IMG/VR virus record: IMGVR_UViG_3300033146_000407
Location: 1 to 64,000 of that record
DNA: 64,000 bases
Origin: a virus
Strand: one strand, 5' to 3'
Shown here: positions 14,976-23,458 of the stretch, piece after piece
Layout of the letters: each line of letters begins with the position of its first letter
Numbering within the stretch: position 1 is the stretch's first letter
The notes under the pieces: model-generated
Told to the model about the DNA's origin: nothing
The model's database searches: none
The model's input: only the letters and a program-made list of their open reading frames with translations
Position numbers and translations under genes: made by a program

Positions 14976-16880
14976 TCAACTATTCAATTCTGTATATCTA
15001 GGCACATCAATAGACATTTTAAAACTATCCATTGGTGTAAAAATCTTCAAATTCTTACGTGCTCTAGTGATAGCAGTATATATCAATCGTTTAGACTCGT
15101 ATATGTTATTACTATGTATATAAATTACATAATCAGCTTCACTACCCTGAGATTTAAATACAGTTAGAGCAAATGCGAGTTTAACACTTTCGTATGTATT
15201 AGATAGAAAAAACACAGTATCATCATCAAGACTACGCACCTGAGCAAACCCACGACCAACACTGATAACTTCAGCGACAGTTCCATTATTAACTCTAACG
15301 GTTCCCTCATTCTTATCATCTTCGATTCGGTCATTCATTGTGAACACTATCTTAGAACCAACCCAAAACACAGGAATACTTTCCCATTTAATCTCTTCTT
15401 CATCCTCAGTAGCATCATCGAATAAAACTTCATACCAGTCAATAGTTTTGTTTTGAAGGCGTTTATAGCATAGGTAATTGATGTAGTCTATGTATTTATT
15501 AGTATGAGCCAACATAATACATTTATTATCCTTATACCATCCAATATCATTCTTAAATAATCTATCAACTAGTGATTCTAAAAAGACCTCTTTATTATGA
15601 TGATCATACCCACCAAAAAATTTCTTATGATCTGCTGGAGATATTTGAGGTTTATTAAGAACTGCCCCATATAATGATAATAAATCTTCATCCGTAGTTC
15701 TGAAAATTTCAGTCAACTCATGAACTGGAAATAAATTACCAACAATAATATCTTCGAAAATCTGACCACCACCGATTGGAGGTAACTGATTTTTATCACC
15801 AACTAATAAATATTTAACTCGTCTTGGGTCACTAATTATAGAATCAACAGCACGAACCAAATCATTAAACAAATCACTAGACATTGTTGAGGCTTCATCA
15901 ATAATGATAATATCAGCATCAACTAATCCATTCAAACTCTGAACCTTTAATGTTGAAATCATACTATGTATTGTTTTTGGGGGCATAATCAATTTTTCAA
16001 TATCAATATCAGACTGCTCCATACGAGAAGCGGCTTTACCTGTAAACGAACAACATAAAATATTTTTACCCTGCATATGAGCATTATCCACAATCTCAGA
16101 CACCACAAAAGATTTACCACTACCAGCAGGACCAGTAATGCATTCAATCTTTGAATTAGACGTTATAACATTAACAACCGCAGACCGTTGAATATCACTT
16201 ACAGGTTTTGTTATAATTACATGATCAGGATTAGACATTATAGGTGGTATTGTTTTATTTCTACAATCTAGAATAAACTTCTCACCATAAAAAGCACCCT
16301 TACTCATATAATACCCATCATCATCAATAGCAACAATATCACCTTTCTTTTCCACATATTTAATGAGATTATCGAATGGAGTGGTGAATTGTTCTATTTT
16401 TGAATGCATTCGCATATCTGCAATATAAACCGCAGATGATCCAGAAAATGATGGTTTCCGTAAAAAGAAACCATTAGCATTATACATAGTAGTAAAGAAT
16501 GGTTTTTCTTCATTACGTAAACTACGATACCCAGAATCGCAAAACTTAGTAAGTAAATAAGACTCAACAACAATAGGAGGGAGTTCTGTGTTAGTAACAG
16601 CTTTATATAATAAGTGTAATACAGGCATATTCACATAGGGAACCGCTAAATACGACACTATATCATCCATATCAATACCCCAAATATCTTTAGATGAGTA
16701 TTTAATGAAATGATGAATACGAGAAAATATCTTCTCAGTCACACTCCGCCTATAAATATCAGGTAGATCCAACCCTTTAATTGCTGTGATATCCATAAGA
16801 ATACCACCTAAACCTGGAATAATATTTTTGTGGGTATCATTAACTGCATTAGTTAAGCAGTTATTACTACCAATAATCAT
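14976..16880 (-). CDS. RecD/Dda-like superfamily 1B DNA helicase
   Basis: Start chosen at 16880 (MIIGSNN), 6 nt after GTGAG; an in-frame TTG lies further upstream. The SF1 motifs are complete: Walker A GPAGSGKS (about residues 250-257), SFTGKAASRM (Ia), TIHSMI, Walker B IIIDEASTM, VGDKNQLPP (III), TEIFRT (IV), VFKSQGSEADYV (V) and YTAITRARKN (VI). The first 240 residues are a divergent N-terminal domain, as in RecD2-type proteins. It probably unwinds DNA 5' to 3' in phage replication or recombination, like T4 Dda. A consensus sigma70-type promoter lies just upstream. Confidence 0.92.
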   Translation of the reverse strand: MIIGSNNCLTNAVNDTHKNIIPGLGGILMDITAIKGLDLPDIYRRSVTEKIFSRIHHFIKYSSKDIWGIDMDDIVSYLAVPYVNMPVLHLLYKAVTNTELPPIVVESYLLTKFCDSGYRSLRNEEKPFFTTMYNANGFFLRKPSFSGSSAVYIADMRMHSKIEQFTTPFDNLIKYVEKKGDIVAIDDDGYYMSKGAFYGEKFILDCRNKTIPPIMSNPDHVIITKPVSDIQRSAVVNVITSNSKIECITGPAGSGKSFVVSEIVDNAHMQGKNILCCSFTGKAASRMEQSDIDIEKLIMPPKTIHSMISTLKVQSLNGLVDADIIIIDEASTMSSDLFNDLVRAVDSIISDPRRVKYLLVGDKNQLPPIGGGQIFEDIIVGNLFPVHELTEIFRTTDEDLLSLYGAVLNKPQISPADHKKFFGGYDHHNKEVFLESLVDRLFKNDIGWYKDNKCIMLAHTNKYIDYINYLCYKRLQNKTIDWYEVLFDDATEDEEEIKWESIPVFWVGSKIVFTMNDRIEDDKNEGTVRVNNGTVAEVISVGRGFAQVRSLDDDTVFFLSNTYESVKLAFALTVFKSQGSEADYVIYIHSNNIYESKRLIYTAITRARKNLKIFTPMDSFKMSIDVPRYTELNS

Positions 16881-16918
16881 AAACATCTCACTTTTCAATT
16901 TTATAGTAATATAATACT

Positions 16919-16947
16919 AATATACACTAAGACTCTACATCTGTCAA
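16919..16947 (-). promoter_or_regulatory. Sigma70-type promoter for the helicase gene
   Basis: Minus strand: TTGACA (16947-16942), 17-bp spacer, TATATT (16924-16919), in the 92-bp gap upstream of the helicase start. Confidence 0.85.
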
Positions 16948-16972
16948 TGTATTATTTTATATAATCAATTTT

Positions 16973-17467
16973 TTATTTGTAATGTTTATTATACGCATCG
17001 ACATATGCATATAATATACGTTTGGTAGTTTTATATATGAATTTGGTCATAGTGTCAGTTTTTCCGGAATTACCAGCAACATTTAATGTTGATACATTAT
17101 TATCCTCAAAAAATAACATAACATCAAATATGAATGACCCATATGAATCTTTTATATCAACAAGCATATAAGGTTTATTATACTTCTTACAACTATTAAC
17201 AGTCAGTATAGTACCAGGACTATTGAAATTAGTAGCAAATATCATAGTAGCATCAGAGTTCTTAACATTCCATATTGTACGTGGACGATAAGACTCGCTG
17301 GAGGGATGTTCAACAAGACCTAATTTAGCAAGCTCAGGTCGTGGTCCTAGCTTAGTTTTCCACCCTAATGGGACCATACCCCCAGTAGATAAACCAAGAT
17401 CCATAGCAACCTTTAAACCAGCAACATCAGCACCAATCTGACCGCCAGAAATTATTTTAGAAATCAT
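16973..17467 (-). CDS. Putative molybdenum carrier-like / SLOG-superfamily protein
   Basis: Start set at 17467 (MISKIISGGQIGADVAG), which overlaps the preceding stop as TAATG. The 164-residue protein has the family signature: SGGQIGAD near the N-terminus, GGMVPLGWKT, then YRPRTIWNV, SDATMIFATNFNSPGT and LNVAGN-like blocks. This is the putative molybdenum carrier family, a Rossmann-like SLOG fold that binds nucleotide-type ligands. Despite the name, cofactor binding is not well proven. Phage copies are widespread but unexplained. It could bind or hydrolyse a nucleotide signal. Confidence 0.85.
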   Translation of the reverse strand: MISKIISGGQIGADVAGLKVAMDLGLSTGGMVPLGWKTKLGPRPELAKLGLVEHPSSESYRPRTIWNVKNSDATMIFATNFNSPGTILTVNSCKKYNKPYMLVDIKDSYGSFIFDVMLFFEDNNVSTLNVAGNSGKTDTMTKFIYKTTKRILYAYVDAYNKHYK

Positions 17468-17949
17468 TATTCGTATAACCCCACAGAAGTTATAACACAC
17501 CTAATAAATTCATCAGAACTATTTACGAATGGTATAGAGTATGCGTCTCTATCAACACCCAAATATGGGTTATTTTGATTAGTAATCTCAGCATCTCCTA
17601 CTTGTATAATCTCATATACATAGTCACCAGACTCACCATCCCATTCACGTTTCTTAATAAACACTATATAATTATCTAAATTTTCATCATCCCATTCCCA
17701 TTGAACGGAATCCTTTTGTATTTTATCCGCACCTAAACTAACTTTAGTACTAAAATAATCTAATTCAAGTTCATCAAAATCAACATACTTCCCAAGATGA
17801 CCACTAAGAACATCCTTATCATCAATAACACATGAACTATCAATCTTAATAGGGGAATCTGTAATGTCTAAACTCGCATCTACATCAGAAGGAGTCATTC
17901 TGGGATTAACGGTGCTTTCATACATAGATAAATATTTTAATATAGACAT
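17467..17949 (-). CDS. Hypothetical protein
   Basis: 160 residues, acidic and soluble, not recognised. It starts MSILKYLSMYESTVNPRMTP and has a predicted beta-rich middle (IVFIKKREWDGESGDYVYEIIQVGDAEI). No catalytic motif, signal or membrane segment is seen. It is translationally coupled to the SLOG-like gene (TAATG) and 4 bp after the gene upstream, so all belong to one early-gene operon. Confidence 0.75.
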   Translation of the reverse strand: MSILKYLSMYESTVNPRMTPSDVDASLDITDSPIKIDSSCVIDDKDVLSGHLGKYVDFDELELDYFSTKVSLGADKIQKDSVQWEWDDENLDNYIVFIKKREWDGESGDYVYEIIQVGDAEITNQNNPYLGVDRDAYSIPFVNSSDEFIRCVITSVGLYE

Positions 17950-17953
17950 GATG

Positions 17954-18208
17954 TTACTCGCCCAACTCTACGTTTTTATAAAAAGAAACAGTGCTGATAT
18001 CTGGAGTTACATACTCAGTAGTTATTTTATATTTAACCAATACCTGATGTTTCATTTTATTAGATTTAACTGGATCAGTCACTCTGATAACAACATCTTT
18101 ATATGGATCATCCTCAGTGACATCTAACGTGTCAATTTTCATAGCCTTTGAAAAAGAAGCCCAATTAATATGGTCGGGGGTTACATCTATCATTTGCCAA
18201 TTACTCAT
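17954..18208 (-). CDS. Hypothetical small protein
   Basis: 84 residues. The ATG at 18208 has GGAG 6 nt upstream and overlaps the end of the zinc-binding gene by 8 bp. The sequence (MSNWQMIDVTPDHINWASF, then RVTDPVKSNKMKHQVLVKY) has no known motif. The pattern of alternating hydrophobic residues suggests a small beta-rich domain. Confidence 0.7.
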   Translation of the reverse strand: MSNWQMIDVTPDHINWASFSKAMKIDTLDVTEDDPYKDVVIRVTDPVKSNKMKHQVLVKYKITTEYVTPDISTVSFYKNVELGE

Positions 18209-18569
18209 CAATATCTCCGTTTAATTTCGTAAACATTTCTCGTTTAAAGTGGTTCCTGTGTTCAGGACAATATTTAGTATATTCATATAATCTCGGTAGT
18301 AGTGTAATAGTAAATTCATTTTCACAACCATCTAATCCACATACACATGTTTGTTGAGTAGCCTGTTTATGATTATGTTTTATTATGGTATTAGTCTCAC
18401 CGTTATTATCGTTTCGTTTATATAGCTCTTTTCGATACTTAGGTTGTCTGTGTTCATCACAATACTTTGCTTTACCCACACCCATAAAAGATACACCACA
18501 ACCAGGAAATGCACAAAACTTTTCCTTGATCTTCTGTGGTGGTTTTTTCTTACCTTGATCTTCGCTCAC
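18201..18569 (-). CDS. Small protein with two Cys/His zinc-binding repeats
   Basis: 122 residues containing an internal duplication. Repeat one is CAFPGCGVSFMG then YCDEH; repeat two is CGLDGCENEFTI then YCPEH. Each gives a C-x4-C ... C-x2-H set, spaced like small treble-clef or HNH-adjacent zinc fingers. The ends are strongly basic (KKPPQKIKEK, RKELYKRNDN, HFKREMF). A nucleic-acid-binding or adaptor role is likely but not shown. It is part of the same minus-strand run of small genes. Confidence 0.75.
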   Translation of the reverse strand: MSEDQGKKKPPQKIKEKFCAFPGCGVSFMGVGKAKYCDEHRQPKYRKELYKRNDNNGETNTIIKHNHKQATQQTCVCGLDGCENEFTITLLPRLYEYTKYCPEHRNHFKREMFTKLNGDIDE

Positions 18570-18588
18570 GAATACTCCTCAATTAAAT

Positions 18589-18795
18589 TTATTTATTTTC
18601 TACGTAATCTTGCCAATATGTATCAGCCATATCATCATCGATATCACAGGCATCATCATTAACATCTAATGTATCATCTAAAGTCTCATCGTATTCATAT
18701 AAATCTTCTTCTCTAATACGAACACTATTCCTATTCCCAGAATTCTTATTTCTTTTAATAACAGCACCGTCATAATTACGAATGGTCTTTCCCAC
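18589..18795 (-). CDS. Hypothetical small acidic-tailed protein
   Basis: 68 residues. A basic N-terminus (MGKTIRNYDGAVIKRNKNSGNR) is followed by a very acidic C-terminal half (DETLDDTLDVNDDACDIDDD). This charge split resembles small phage proteins that mimic DNA or bind basic partners, but no family was recognised. It has a GGAG RBS and lies within the early-type operon. Confidence 0.6.
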   Translation of the reverse strand: MGKTIRNYDGAVIKRNKNSGNRNSVRIREEDLYEYDETLDDTLDVNDDACDIDDDMADTYWQDYVENK

Positions 18796-18809
18796 TTTTA
18801 TTCTCCAAC

Positions 18810-19115
18810 CTAAAGTTCTTTATTCCGTTTATATGTATTCATGATAATATCTTTAATTCTTCCCCAGAACGCAAAAATATTATCAGAAGTTAAAGAAGTG
18901 TTTCTATTACCTTTAACAGAAGCTTCCTTTCCTTTATTTATATTTAGTTCAATTCTCTTAATAATTTTAGAAAAATCCACACCAACATTTAACATGTTAA
19001 TTATATCATTGAGTTCACGTTTCATTTTCGATGATGGCATATGTTTATGTATATACACCAACTCACTCATCATATCTATAACATTCTCTCGTATTTCTCT
19101 TTGATTTCTACTCAT
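18810..19115 (-). CDS. Hypothetical small helical protein
   Basis: 101 residues, predicted mostly alpha-helical (MSRNQREIRENVIDMMSELVYIH, later FSKIIKRIELNINKGKEA). No motif recognised. First gene after a sigma70-type promoter (19134-19162), so it is probably expressed early and leads the run of small genes that follows. Confidence 0.7.
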   Translation of the reverse strand: MSRNQREIRENVIDMMSELVYIHKHMPSSKMKRELNDIINMLNVGVDFSKIIKRIELNINKGKEASVKGNRNTSLTSDNIFAFWGRIKDIIMNTYKRNKEL

Positions 19116-19133
19116 ATCAACCCCACGCTAATA

Positions 19134-19162
19134 AGTATACTATAAATATAAATAATAGTCAA
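19134..19162 (-). promoter_or_regulatory. Sigma70-type promoter
   Basis: Minus strand: TTGACT (19162-19157), 17-bp spacer, TATACT (19139-19134); 18 bp upstream of the start at 19115. Confidence 0.75.
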
Positions 19163-19164
19163 CA

Positions 19165-19755
19165 TCAATCAAATAAATTATTATAAAATAATGACATCAA
19201 TCTAAAAGTTTCATTACGATCTTCTTCACTTACGGTATTATCAAAATCAGACAAATCAAAAAAACCAACAGATATTCTTTTAAGTATAGCCTTCCACAAC
19301 AATAATCCCTCATCAGAAGAACCATATTGTTCCAGATTATTAGATTTCACCCAATCAGCATCACCGAGCATCACTGGATACCCATAAACCTTATCAGATA
19401 AATAATCAACACGCAGGTGTATGTAATCACTAATATGACTAGATAAATCCCATATATCTTCAAGATTAAACCCATATCTAATTCTACCACCAATATTATT
19501 AAGTAGAAAAGATCTAATATTATAATAAATGTGTTTAATATTAAATAATTTCTGACCGAAGAATGATCGTATTTTATACCCTAATGTTTTTTTCACAAAA
19601 AACGAACAAGACCCATCAGACGATTTAACATCTGATGGGTCTTTAAGTTCAAAATATTCCTCATCGTCAATAGATGAAGTTCCTAGAGCATACGGAACAC
19701 CACACATAGTGATACCCATATAACGAGTACATTCTTTACATTCAACTCTACTCAT
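19165..19755 (-). CDS. Hypothetical protein with N-terminal Cys cluster
   Basis: 196 residues. The N-terminus MSRVECKECTRYMGITMCG has a CxxC plus a later Cys that may bind metal. The remainder is a long region with aromatic, amphipathic segments (IRSFFGQKLFNIKHIYYNIRSF) and a helical end. No family recognised. It has its own sigma70-type promoter and an AAGG RBS, so early expression is likely. Confidence 0.7.
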   Translation of the reverse strand: MSRVECKECTRYMGITMCGVPYALGTSSIDDEEYFELKDPSDVKSSDGSCSFFVKKTLGYKIRSFFGQKLFNIKHIYYNIRSFLLNNIGGRIRYGFNLEDIWDLSSHISDYIHLRVDYLSDKVYGYPVMLGDADWVKSNNLEQYGSSDEGLLLWKAILKRISVGFFDLSDFDNTVSEEDRNETFRLMSLFYNNLFD

Positions 19756-19786
19756 ACCATAACCTTACTTTAAATTTATTATGCTT

Positions 19787-19815
19787 AATATATATTACGA
19801 TTAATAATATATCAA
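19787..19815 (-). promoter_or_regulatory. Sigma70-type promoter
   Basis: Minus strand: TTGATA (19815-19810), 17-bp spacer, TATATT (19792-19787), 31 bp upstream of the start at 19755. Confidence 0.7.
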
Positions 19816-19818
19816 GGG

Positions 19819-20076
19819 TTATTTTATACGAGAGCTGATATCATCAAGAAGACTGTATGGATTAACCCCATCTTTATTTAAATAAAGGGCTTCTTCTTTA
19901 TATTTACCAACTTTAATATCACTGTATGCTTTTAATTCATCATCAATGTCCTGCATACTCTCTTTAAGTCTATCGGCAAATGCATCAGCATCCATCTTAG
20001 TCATTGGTCGAGATAAAATACGACCCTTTTCACCAAACACAGTAGCCTTAACTACATACATATCATTTTCAGCCAT
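19819..20076 (-). CDS. Hypothetical small protein
   Basis: 85 residues starting MAENDMYVVKATVFGEKGR, then a helix (MTKMDADAFADRLKESMQDID) and a short C-terminus. It has a strong GGAGG RBS and lies 11 bp after the SWIM-domain gene, so the two are probably co-transcribed. No known motif; it looks like a small alpha/beta domain. Confidence 0.7.
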   Translation of the reverse strand: MAENDMYVVKATVFGEKGRILSRPMTKMDADAFADRLKESMQDIDDELKAYSDIKVGKYKEEALYLNKDGVNPYSLLDDISSRIK

Positions 20077-20087
20077 AAATCCTCCGT

Positions 20088-21191
20088 TTATTCTTCTTCA
20101 TTTGTATCTTCGGTATCATCTACCACTTCAGTTGGCTCTTCTTGAGCCGTTGTATCTTTTTTAGGAGACTGTTTTCTCTTCTTAGTTCCTGCCTGAGTAA
20201 TACTACTACCAGCTTTACCACGATATAATCGACCATACTTCTTCTGGAATTCAGTAGACATTGAATTTTCATCATCTTCTGAATAGTCACCGAAGAACTT
20301 AGTCACAGTATCCTCTATCTCATCATCACTTAATTCGCTATTACCTTTTGTTCCAGTAACATAGTATGCGATAAATGCCCACAAATGTTTACACAAGAAC
20401 AATTTACCTTCAGGATTAGTTTTATCAGTCCATGTATTGATCGGAGTTTTTCCATTAGTAGATTTTATATTTTTATTCCGATTAGTTTTAAACCTTTTTG
20501 GGAGATCCCATGTAGCCAATCCAGCAGCGATGAACGGTGCATATAACCGATAATAAAAATCTTTACAAGTACAATATAGTTCTTTAACATAAACTTTATC
20601 TTTACTTATATCAGCATATCCCCACTGTCGTCTAAACTCTTTTGAGGGTGAAGATTTAAAATTATACTCGGCTCTAAAATACTTAGTACCAGCCAATTCA
20701 CTAGCACCCGTAATAACAGGAGGTTTGGTTCTAACATCTTTCATTGCTCTATCTACTCTATCCGGAGATAGTTTTCCAGTATTTTTTAATAGAACTTCAG
20801 CTTTAATACCCTTAGCAGGTGCTTTTGATCTCTCATCTAATCTATTGAATTCTATACGAGCCATATTTAATGCTGGAATATCAAATTTAATATAGTTACA
20901 ATCAATACCATTTTCAATGATAACAGAATCATATCCATGTTCAACCGCATATCCAACACATTGAGTTTCAAAATAACCGTCACCAACATCATAATTCAAT
21001 GAATTGATAACTAATGGTTTATTAAGATGTATTGTCGCTTCAATCATAGTATCTGATAATTTATAATCAGACCAAAATGATATAGTATTATAATCTGAAT
21101 TAACTCCATACACAGACACGGATTTAGATATACCACTCTCTGATATATTTATGGAATCTTCTATACTATTATAATGACTCGAAAAACACAT
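20088..21191 (-). CDS. SWIM-type zinc-finger protein
   Basis: 367 residues. A SWIM-like zinc site is seen as YCTCKDFYYRLYAP and, about 60 residues on, FLCKHLWAF, giving CxC ... CxH with a longer insert than usual. The C-terminus is low complexity, basic then acidic (KKRKQSPKKD to DDTEDTNEEE). SWIM domains bind DNA or protein partners. An exact TATAAATA late box 18 bp upstream predicts late expression, so a role in DNA packaging or virion assembly is possible. Function not established. Confidence 0.7.
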   Translation of the reverse strand: MCFSSHYNSIEDSINISESGISKSVSVYGVNSDYNTISFWSDYKLSDTMIEATIHLNKPLVINSLNYDVGDGYFETQCVGYAVEHGYDSVIIENGIDCNYIKFDIPALNMARIEFNRLDERSKAPAKGIKAEVLLKNTGKLSPDRVDRAMKDVRTKPPVITGASELAGTKYFRAEYNFKSSPSKEFRRQWGYADISKDKVYVKELYCTCKDFYYRLYAPFIAAGLATWDLPKRFKTNRNKNIKSTNGKTPINTWTDKTNPEGKLFLCKHLWAFIAYYVTGTKGNSELSDDEIEDTVTKFFGDYSEDDENSMSTEFQKKYGRLYRGKAGSSITQAGTKKRKQSPKKDTTAQEEPTEVVDDTEDTNEEE

Positions 21192-21209
21192 ATACCCTCT
21201 TTTTATTAT

Positions 21210-21217
21210 TATTTATA
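21210..21217 (-). promoter_or_regulatory. Late promoter box (TATAAATA)
   Basis: Exact minus-strand box, 18 bp upstream of the SWIM-type gene start. Confidence 0.65.
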
Positions 21218-21230
21218 TATTTATGCACAT

Positions 21231-21263
21231 AAAAGAATAGCACCATTACGATGCTATTCTTTT
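21231..21263 (-). terminator. Probable terminator after the acidic repeat gene
   Basis: AAAAGAATAGCA and TGCTATTCTTTT form a perfect 12-bp inverted repeat around a 9-nt loop, 20 bp after the stop of the gene at 21284. The U-tract is short (UUUU). Confidence 0.7.
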
Positions 21264-21283
21264 ATTAATAGTTATAGGATATC

Positions 21284-21880
21284 CTATAAATAACAATTAG
21301 CAGTACTAACATATACAGACTCTTGAATTTCTTCTTTGTCTGCTTTAGCTTTCTTAGCTTTCTTAGCTGGTTTTTTCTTAGCTTTAGGCTCTACTGATTC
21401 ATCACATTCGCTCTCAGCTTCGTCGTCACCGTACCACTCTTCTTCAAGCTCTTCATCTTCCTCATCTAATTGATCTTTTTTAGATTTAGATTTAGATTCA
21501 GAACAACCATCATCTTCTTCTTCGTCGTCACCGTACCACTCTTCTTCAAGCTCTTCATCTTCTTCGCCTTCAAGCTCTTCGTCGTCACCTTCAGGCACTT
21601 CTTCACCAGCTTCAGCAATAGCAGCATCAAGAGCCTCTTGAGCATCTTCAAAGTCACCTTCTTTATATTTTTCCATAGCATCAAGAACTACATCAATGGC
21701 AATAGACTCATCGCCCATTTCATCATCTTCAAGTTCATCCTCAAGACCAAGATCATCTAACTCAACATCACCGTCAAGTTCCTCAACCTCATCTGTTGCT
21801 ACTTCATCTTCTTCTTTAATATCTTCAACATCTAAGCTGTCATATAGATATCTTCCTGCTTCACTTAATAAATTACCCAT
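21284..21880 (-). CDS. Highly acidic low-complexity protein with internal repeat
   Basis: 198 residues, mostly Glu/Asp (EELEGDVELDDLGLEDELE style), with a basic Lys/Ala segment (KAKKKPAKKAKKAKADK) near the C-terminus. A block EDEELEEEWYGDDE occurs twice, from a 42-bp exact DNA repeat. Charge-segregated acidic proteins of this kind are often scaffold, internal head or DNA-mimic proteins in phages. Start overlaps the upstream stop (TAATG). It shares the paired late promoters upstream of the 205-residue gene. Confidence 0.7.
   Translation of the reverse strand: MGNLLSEAGRYLYDSLDVEDIKEEDEVATDEVEELDGDVELDDLGLEDELEDDEMGDESIAIDVVLDAMEKYKEGDFEDAQEALDAAIAEAGEEVPEGDDEELEGEEDEELEEEWYGDDEEEDDGCSESKSKSKKDQLDEEDEELEEEWYGDDEAESECDESVEPKAKKKPAKKAKKAKADKEEIQESVYVSTANCYL
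21419..21460. repeat. 42-bp direct repeat, copy 1
   Basis: Identical to 21521-21562, offset 102 bp (34 codons). Both copies lie in the acidic gene and encode the same Glu/Asp-Trp-Tyr block. Confidence 0.9.
21521..21562. repeat. 42-bp direct repeat, copy 2
   Basis: Second copy of the exact repeat at 21419-21460; identity at the nucleotide level suggests a recent duplication. Confidence 0.9.
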
Positions 21881-22497
21881 TAGTAACCACCTTCATTATA
21901 ATTATAATATTTTAAAAATCCCTCTGTAACATCACCGCCCGATTCCATATTATCGGCATCGGTAGATACTTCTATAACATCAAGATAAGGGGATAGATCT
22001 AATTGAAACATAGTGTATCCACCAAACTTAACTTTTTCCATCTTCTTATCATCATCCATATCAGCAAAAGAATCTACCTGTATATCTGAATAGTCTACAC
22101 CATCTTTTAACTCTTTGGGATATACACCAGAAACAATAGCTTCTAATGGAACCTTATTCAAGTTAACAACAGATAAATCATCATCAAATAGAGTAATAAC
22201 ATCATTTCCACTGTTAGTGGCTAATGTCAACTCCCCTTCTTTGATATTGTCTATGTCATCTACATCATCCATACCAATAAAAAATTTAAATAAACCAGGA
22301 GGTCCTGAATTTCCAGTATCCTGCATCTCTTCTTGTTCTTTACTAGTAGCACCCATACTTGACATTTTAGCAAACCGATTAGGATTAAACTTTTGTTGTT
22401 CTTCTGCTGGTAAACTAGAAATTTTAACTCTAGTCATTTTACCACCAGGAGTTTTATGGACAACTCGTCTAGCTCTCCAGTCTTGTTCAAAAGGCAT
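21880..22497 (-). CDS. Hypothetical late acidic protein
   Basis: 205 residues beginning MPFEQDWRARRVVHKTPGGKMTR, then a Gln/Met-rich linker and an acidic, beta-rich C-terminal half (FKFFIGMDDVDDIDN, MFQLDLSPYLDVIEV). No family recognised. Two tandem TATAAATA boxes lie directly upstream. It is translationally coupled to the acidic repeat protein. The pair are probably virion-assembly proteins. Confidence 0.7.
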   Translation of the reverse strand: MPFEQDWRARRVVHKTPGGKMTRVKISSLPAEEQQKFNPNRFAKMSSMGATSKEQEEMQDTGNSGPPGLFKFFIGMDDVDDIDNIKEGELTLATNSGNDVITLFDDDLSVVNLNKVPLEAIVSGVYPKELKDGVDYSDIQVDSFADMDDDKKMEKVKFGGYTMFQLDLSPYLDVIEVSTDADNMESGGDVTEGFLKYYNYNEGGY

Positions 22498-22515
22498 AAA
22501 AACGCTCCAATGTCT

Positions 22516-22533
22516 TATTTATATGTATTTATA
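22516..22533 (-). promoter_or_regulatory. Tandem late promoter boxes
   Basis: Two exact minus-strand TATAAATA boxes at 22523-22516 and 22533-22526, 10 bp apart, upstream of the start at 22497. They allow late transcription of the two acidic genes independent of the upstream glycan cassette. Confidence 0.7.
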
Positions 22534-22540
22534 TAAATTA

Positions 22541-23449
22541 TTAACTTTCTATTAATTTAACTACATTCTCTAAATCTTCCATGTTAATTACAAACGAACC
22601 TTCATGTTCATTACCAGAAACTACATCGGCTTGTATATAGTAATAATCTAGATCCAAATCAGATGCTAATGAGAAAAAACAATTACGATGAGAATCTCCC
22701 CGAACTCTAATCTCAACAACAGAACCACCACTAGGCATCCATAACATATTAGTTAATCCAGCACCATGTAAAGATATAACACTAGCCGCATTTTGCATCA
22801 TACTAACCTGATCTTCCCATACAAAATCTTCGAAATATACGGTACGATACCCATAAGCAGATAAACAAGATATAATAGAATCTTCATTGACCATGAAGCG
22901 TCTACTAGCTACACGCCGCCCTATGTAAATTTTATCGCTTGGATTATTAGTAGTGCTAGAAAATCTATCCCTGATATTACACATAAAACTCTTAATATAA
23001 TTACCACTATCTATTAAGGTACTAACGCATAACACATTAGTATATATCTCAGTAGAATCAGACGGATCATAATACTTCACTCTGAATGGATATTTACCAA
23101 TAGACTCAACAACATATGATAATCCCTTCCACCCTATAGGCATAACTATAACATAGTCTAATATAGCATCAACATATGTTAATAACAATTCCAATTTAGG
23201 GATGATATCACAAAACCAATGAAAATAATTAACATAACTAGAGTTTGCTGGGGTATTATCCCCCCATATATATATAATCATATCACCTTTAGTTCTAACT
23301 TCTACCGATTCGGTTACGGTAGATATATTATATTTATTATATTTAACTACCTCATTAACCATAAATAATCTATTATATTCGTGAGAAAATAATAGATTAT
23401 CAGAATCAATTATATTTACTGGGGGTGTTCTATTAGCAATAATATCCAA
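22541..23449 (-). CDS. GT61-family (DUF563-like) glycosyltransferase
   Basis: 302 residues. Starts at TTG (23449) with GAGG 7 nt upstream. The family pattern is present: NYFHWFCDIIPKLELL (His-Trp-x-x-Asp-x-x-Pro near the donor site), DKIYIGRRVASRRF, and the C-terminal ASVISLHGAGLTNMLWMPSG followed by VVEIR. GT61 enzymes transfer xylose, arabinose or GlcNAc in other organisms; the sugar here is unknown. Last gene of the cassette. It follows the methyltransferase by 9 bp. Confidence 0.85.
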   Translation of the reverse strand: MDIIANRTPPVNIIDSDNLLFSHEYNRLFMVNEVVKYNKYNISTVTESVEVRTKGDMIIYIWGDNTPANSSYVNYFHWFCDIIPKLELLLTYVDAILDYVIVMPIGWKGLSYVVESIGKYPFRVKYYDPSDSTEIYTNVLCVSTLIDSGNYIKSFMCNIRDRFSSTTNNPSDKIYIGRRVASRRFMVNEDSIISCLSAYGYRTVYFEDFVWEDQVSMMQNAASVISLHGAGLTNMLWMPSGGSVVEIRVRGDSHRNCFFSLASDLDLDYYYIQADVVSGNEHEGSFVINMEDLENVVKLIES

Positions 23450-23458
23450 AATACAACC

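Noticed and set aside
14835-15167. Plus-strand ORF across the phosphoesterase/helicase junction
   Set aside because: It overlaps two well-supported minus-strand genes and encodes no recognisable protein; there is no promoter or RBS.
19141-19148. Plus-strand TATAAATA box
   Set aside because: It lies inside the spacer of a minus-strand sigma70-type promoter and no plus-strand gene follows.
21419-21562. Repeats as a CRISPR-like array
   Set aside because: Only two copies, both in frame inside an acidic coding sequence, with a coding spacer.
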